Source of the DNA: Bedellia somnulentella
Lineage: Eukaryota > Arthropoda > Insecta > Lepidoptera > Bedelliidae
Direction: 5' to 3'
DNA length: 64,000 nt
Assembly: GCA_963576735.1 (NCBI GenBank)
Contig: OY755198.1
Location: forward strand, 4,960,001 to 5,024,000
The translations under genes were made by a program, and so were the position numbers. This document shows positions 63,955 through 64,000 of this stretch, in pieces. Numbering within the stretch: position 1 is the first letter of the stretch; each line of letters opens with the position of its first letter. The notes beneath the pieces were generated by a model. It searched no databases. It was not told the origin of the DNA and worked only from the letters and a program-made list of their open reading frames with translations.

Positions 63955-64000
63955 ATGAGTACCAGATCGCAGATAAATAATATAACGTCAAGACGTCCAA
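63955..64000 (+). CDS. Possible 5' end of an ORF running out of the window
   Basis: ATG at 63955 opens MSTRSQINNITSRRP to the last base. The context AACAAAATGAGT is favourable, but 15 codons are too few to identify the product. Confidence 0.25.
   Translation, partial: MSTRSQINNITSRRP

Overview
The window looks like a repeat-dense, AT-rich stretch of an insect nuclear genome. I infer a moth or butterfly from the kinds of retroposons and from the errantivirus, BEL/Pao and Polinton relatives present, but nothing here proves the order. I see no confident ordinary host gene. Nearly all recognisable coding sequence belongs to mobile or virus-like elements, many nested inside one another, on both strands.

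Layout. 1-4408: 3' part of a Ty3/gypsy element (+), its integrase split by a five-copy 315-bp tandem array carrying tRNA-like sequences. 4412-4745: 3' end of an RTE-like LINE (-). 4854-12658: a complete, young Ty3/gypsy element (-) with two 1256-bp LTRs, a 4-bp target duplication, gag, and a pol reached by a probable -1 frameshift. 12659-17850: decayed sequence with a TIR element and a dispersed 13-bp motif. 17857-48194: a broken Polinton/Maverick (adintovirus-like) element. Its DNA polymerase B is on +; on - are the ATPase, a conserved protein, a fibre-like protein, integrase, PLA2/core protein, protease, penton, a small basic ORF, the major capsid protein and a further conserved protein. It is interrupted by an errantivirus with env (18198-25430), SINEs/LINE tails, a ~1.5-kb insert, and a ~12-kb block between two nearly identical 476-bp direct repeats (32318-44279). 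48542-57130: a BEL/Pao element (-) with gag, protease, RT, RNase H, integrase and, in the same frame as integrase, an envelope fusion glycoprotein. 57131-60270: SINEs and LINE tails. 60770-62104: Helitron remnant joining an OTU start to a helicase end. 62106-62807: long-TIR MITE. 62815-63420: jockey-like RT remnant (-).

How the parts relate. The Polinton genes form one virus-like set: replication (PolB), integration (integrase with chromodomain), packaging (ATPase) and virion assembly (MCP, penton, protease, PLA2/core, fibre-like). Several reading frames are broken by single stops or homopolymer frameshifts, so it is a fossil, though MCP and penton remain open. The BEL/Pao and errantivirus elements each carry gag, pol and a furin-cleaved, membrane-anchored Env, the layout of insect endogenous retroviruses. 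SINE family A has a tRNA-like head; family B has the same (TATG)n 3' end as the RTE-like LINE and is probably mobilised by it.

All identifications come from reading motifs by eye. Boundaries of degenerate repeats are approximate, and no database search was possible.
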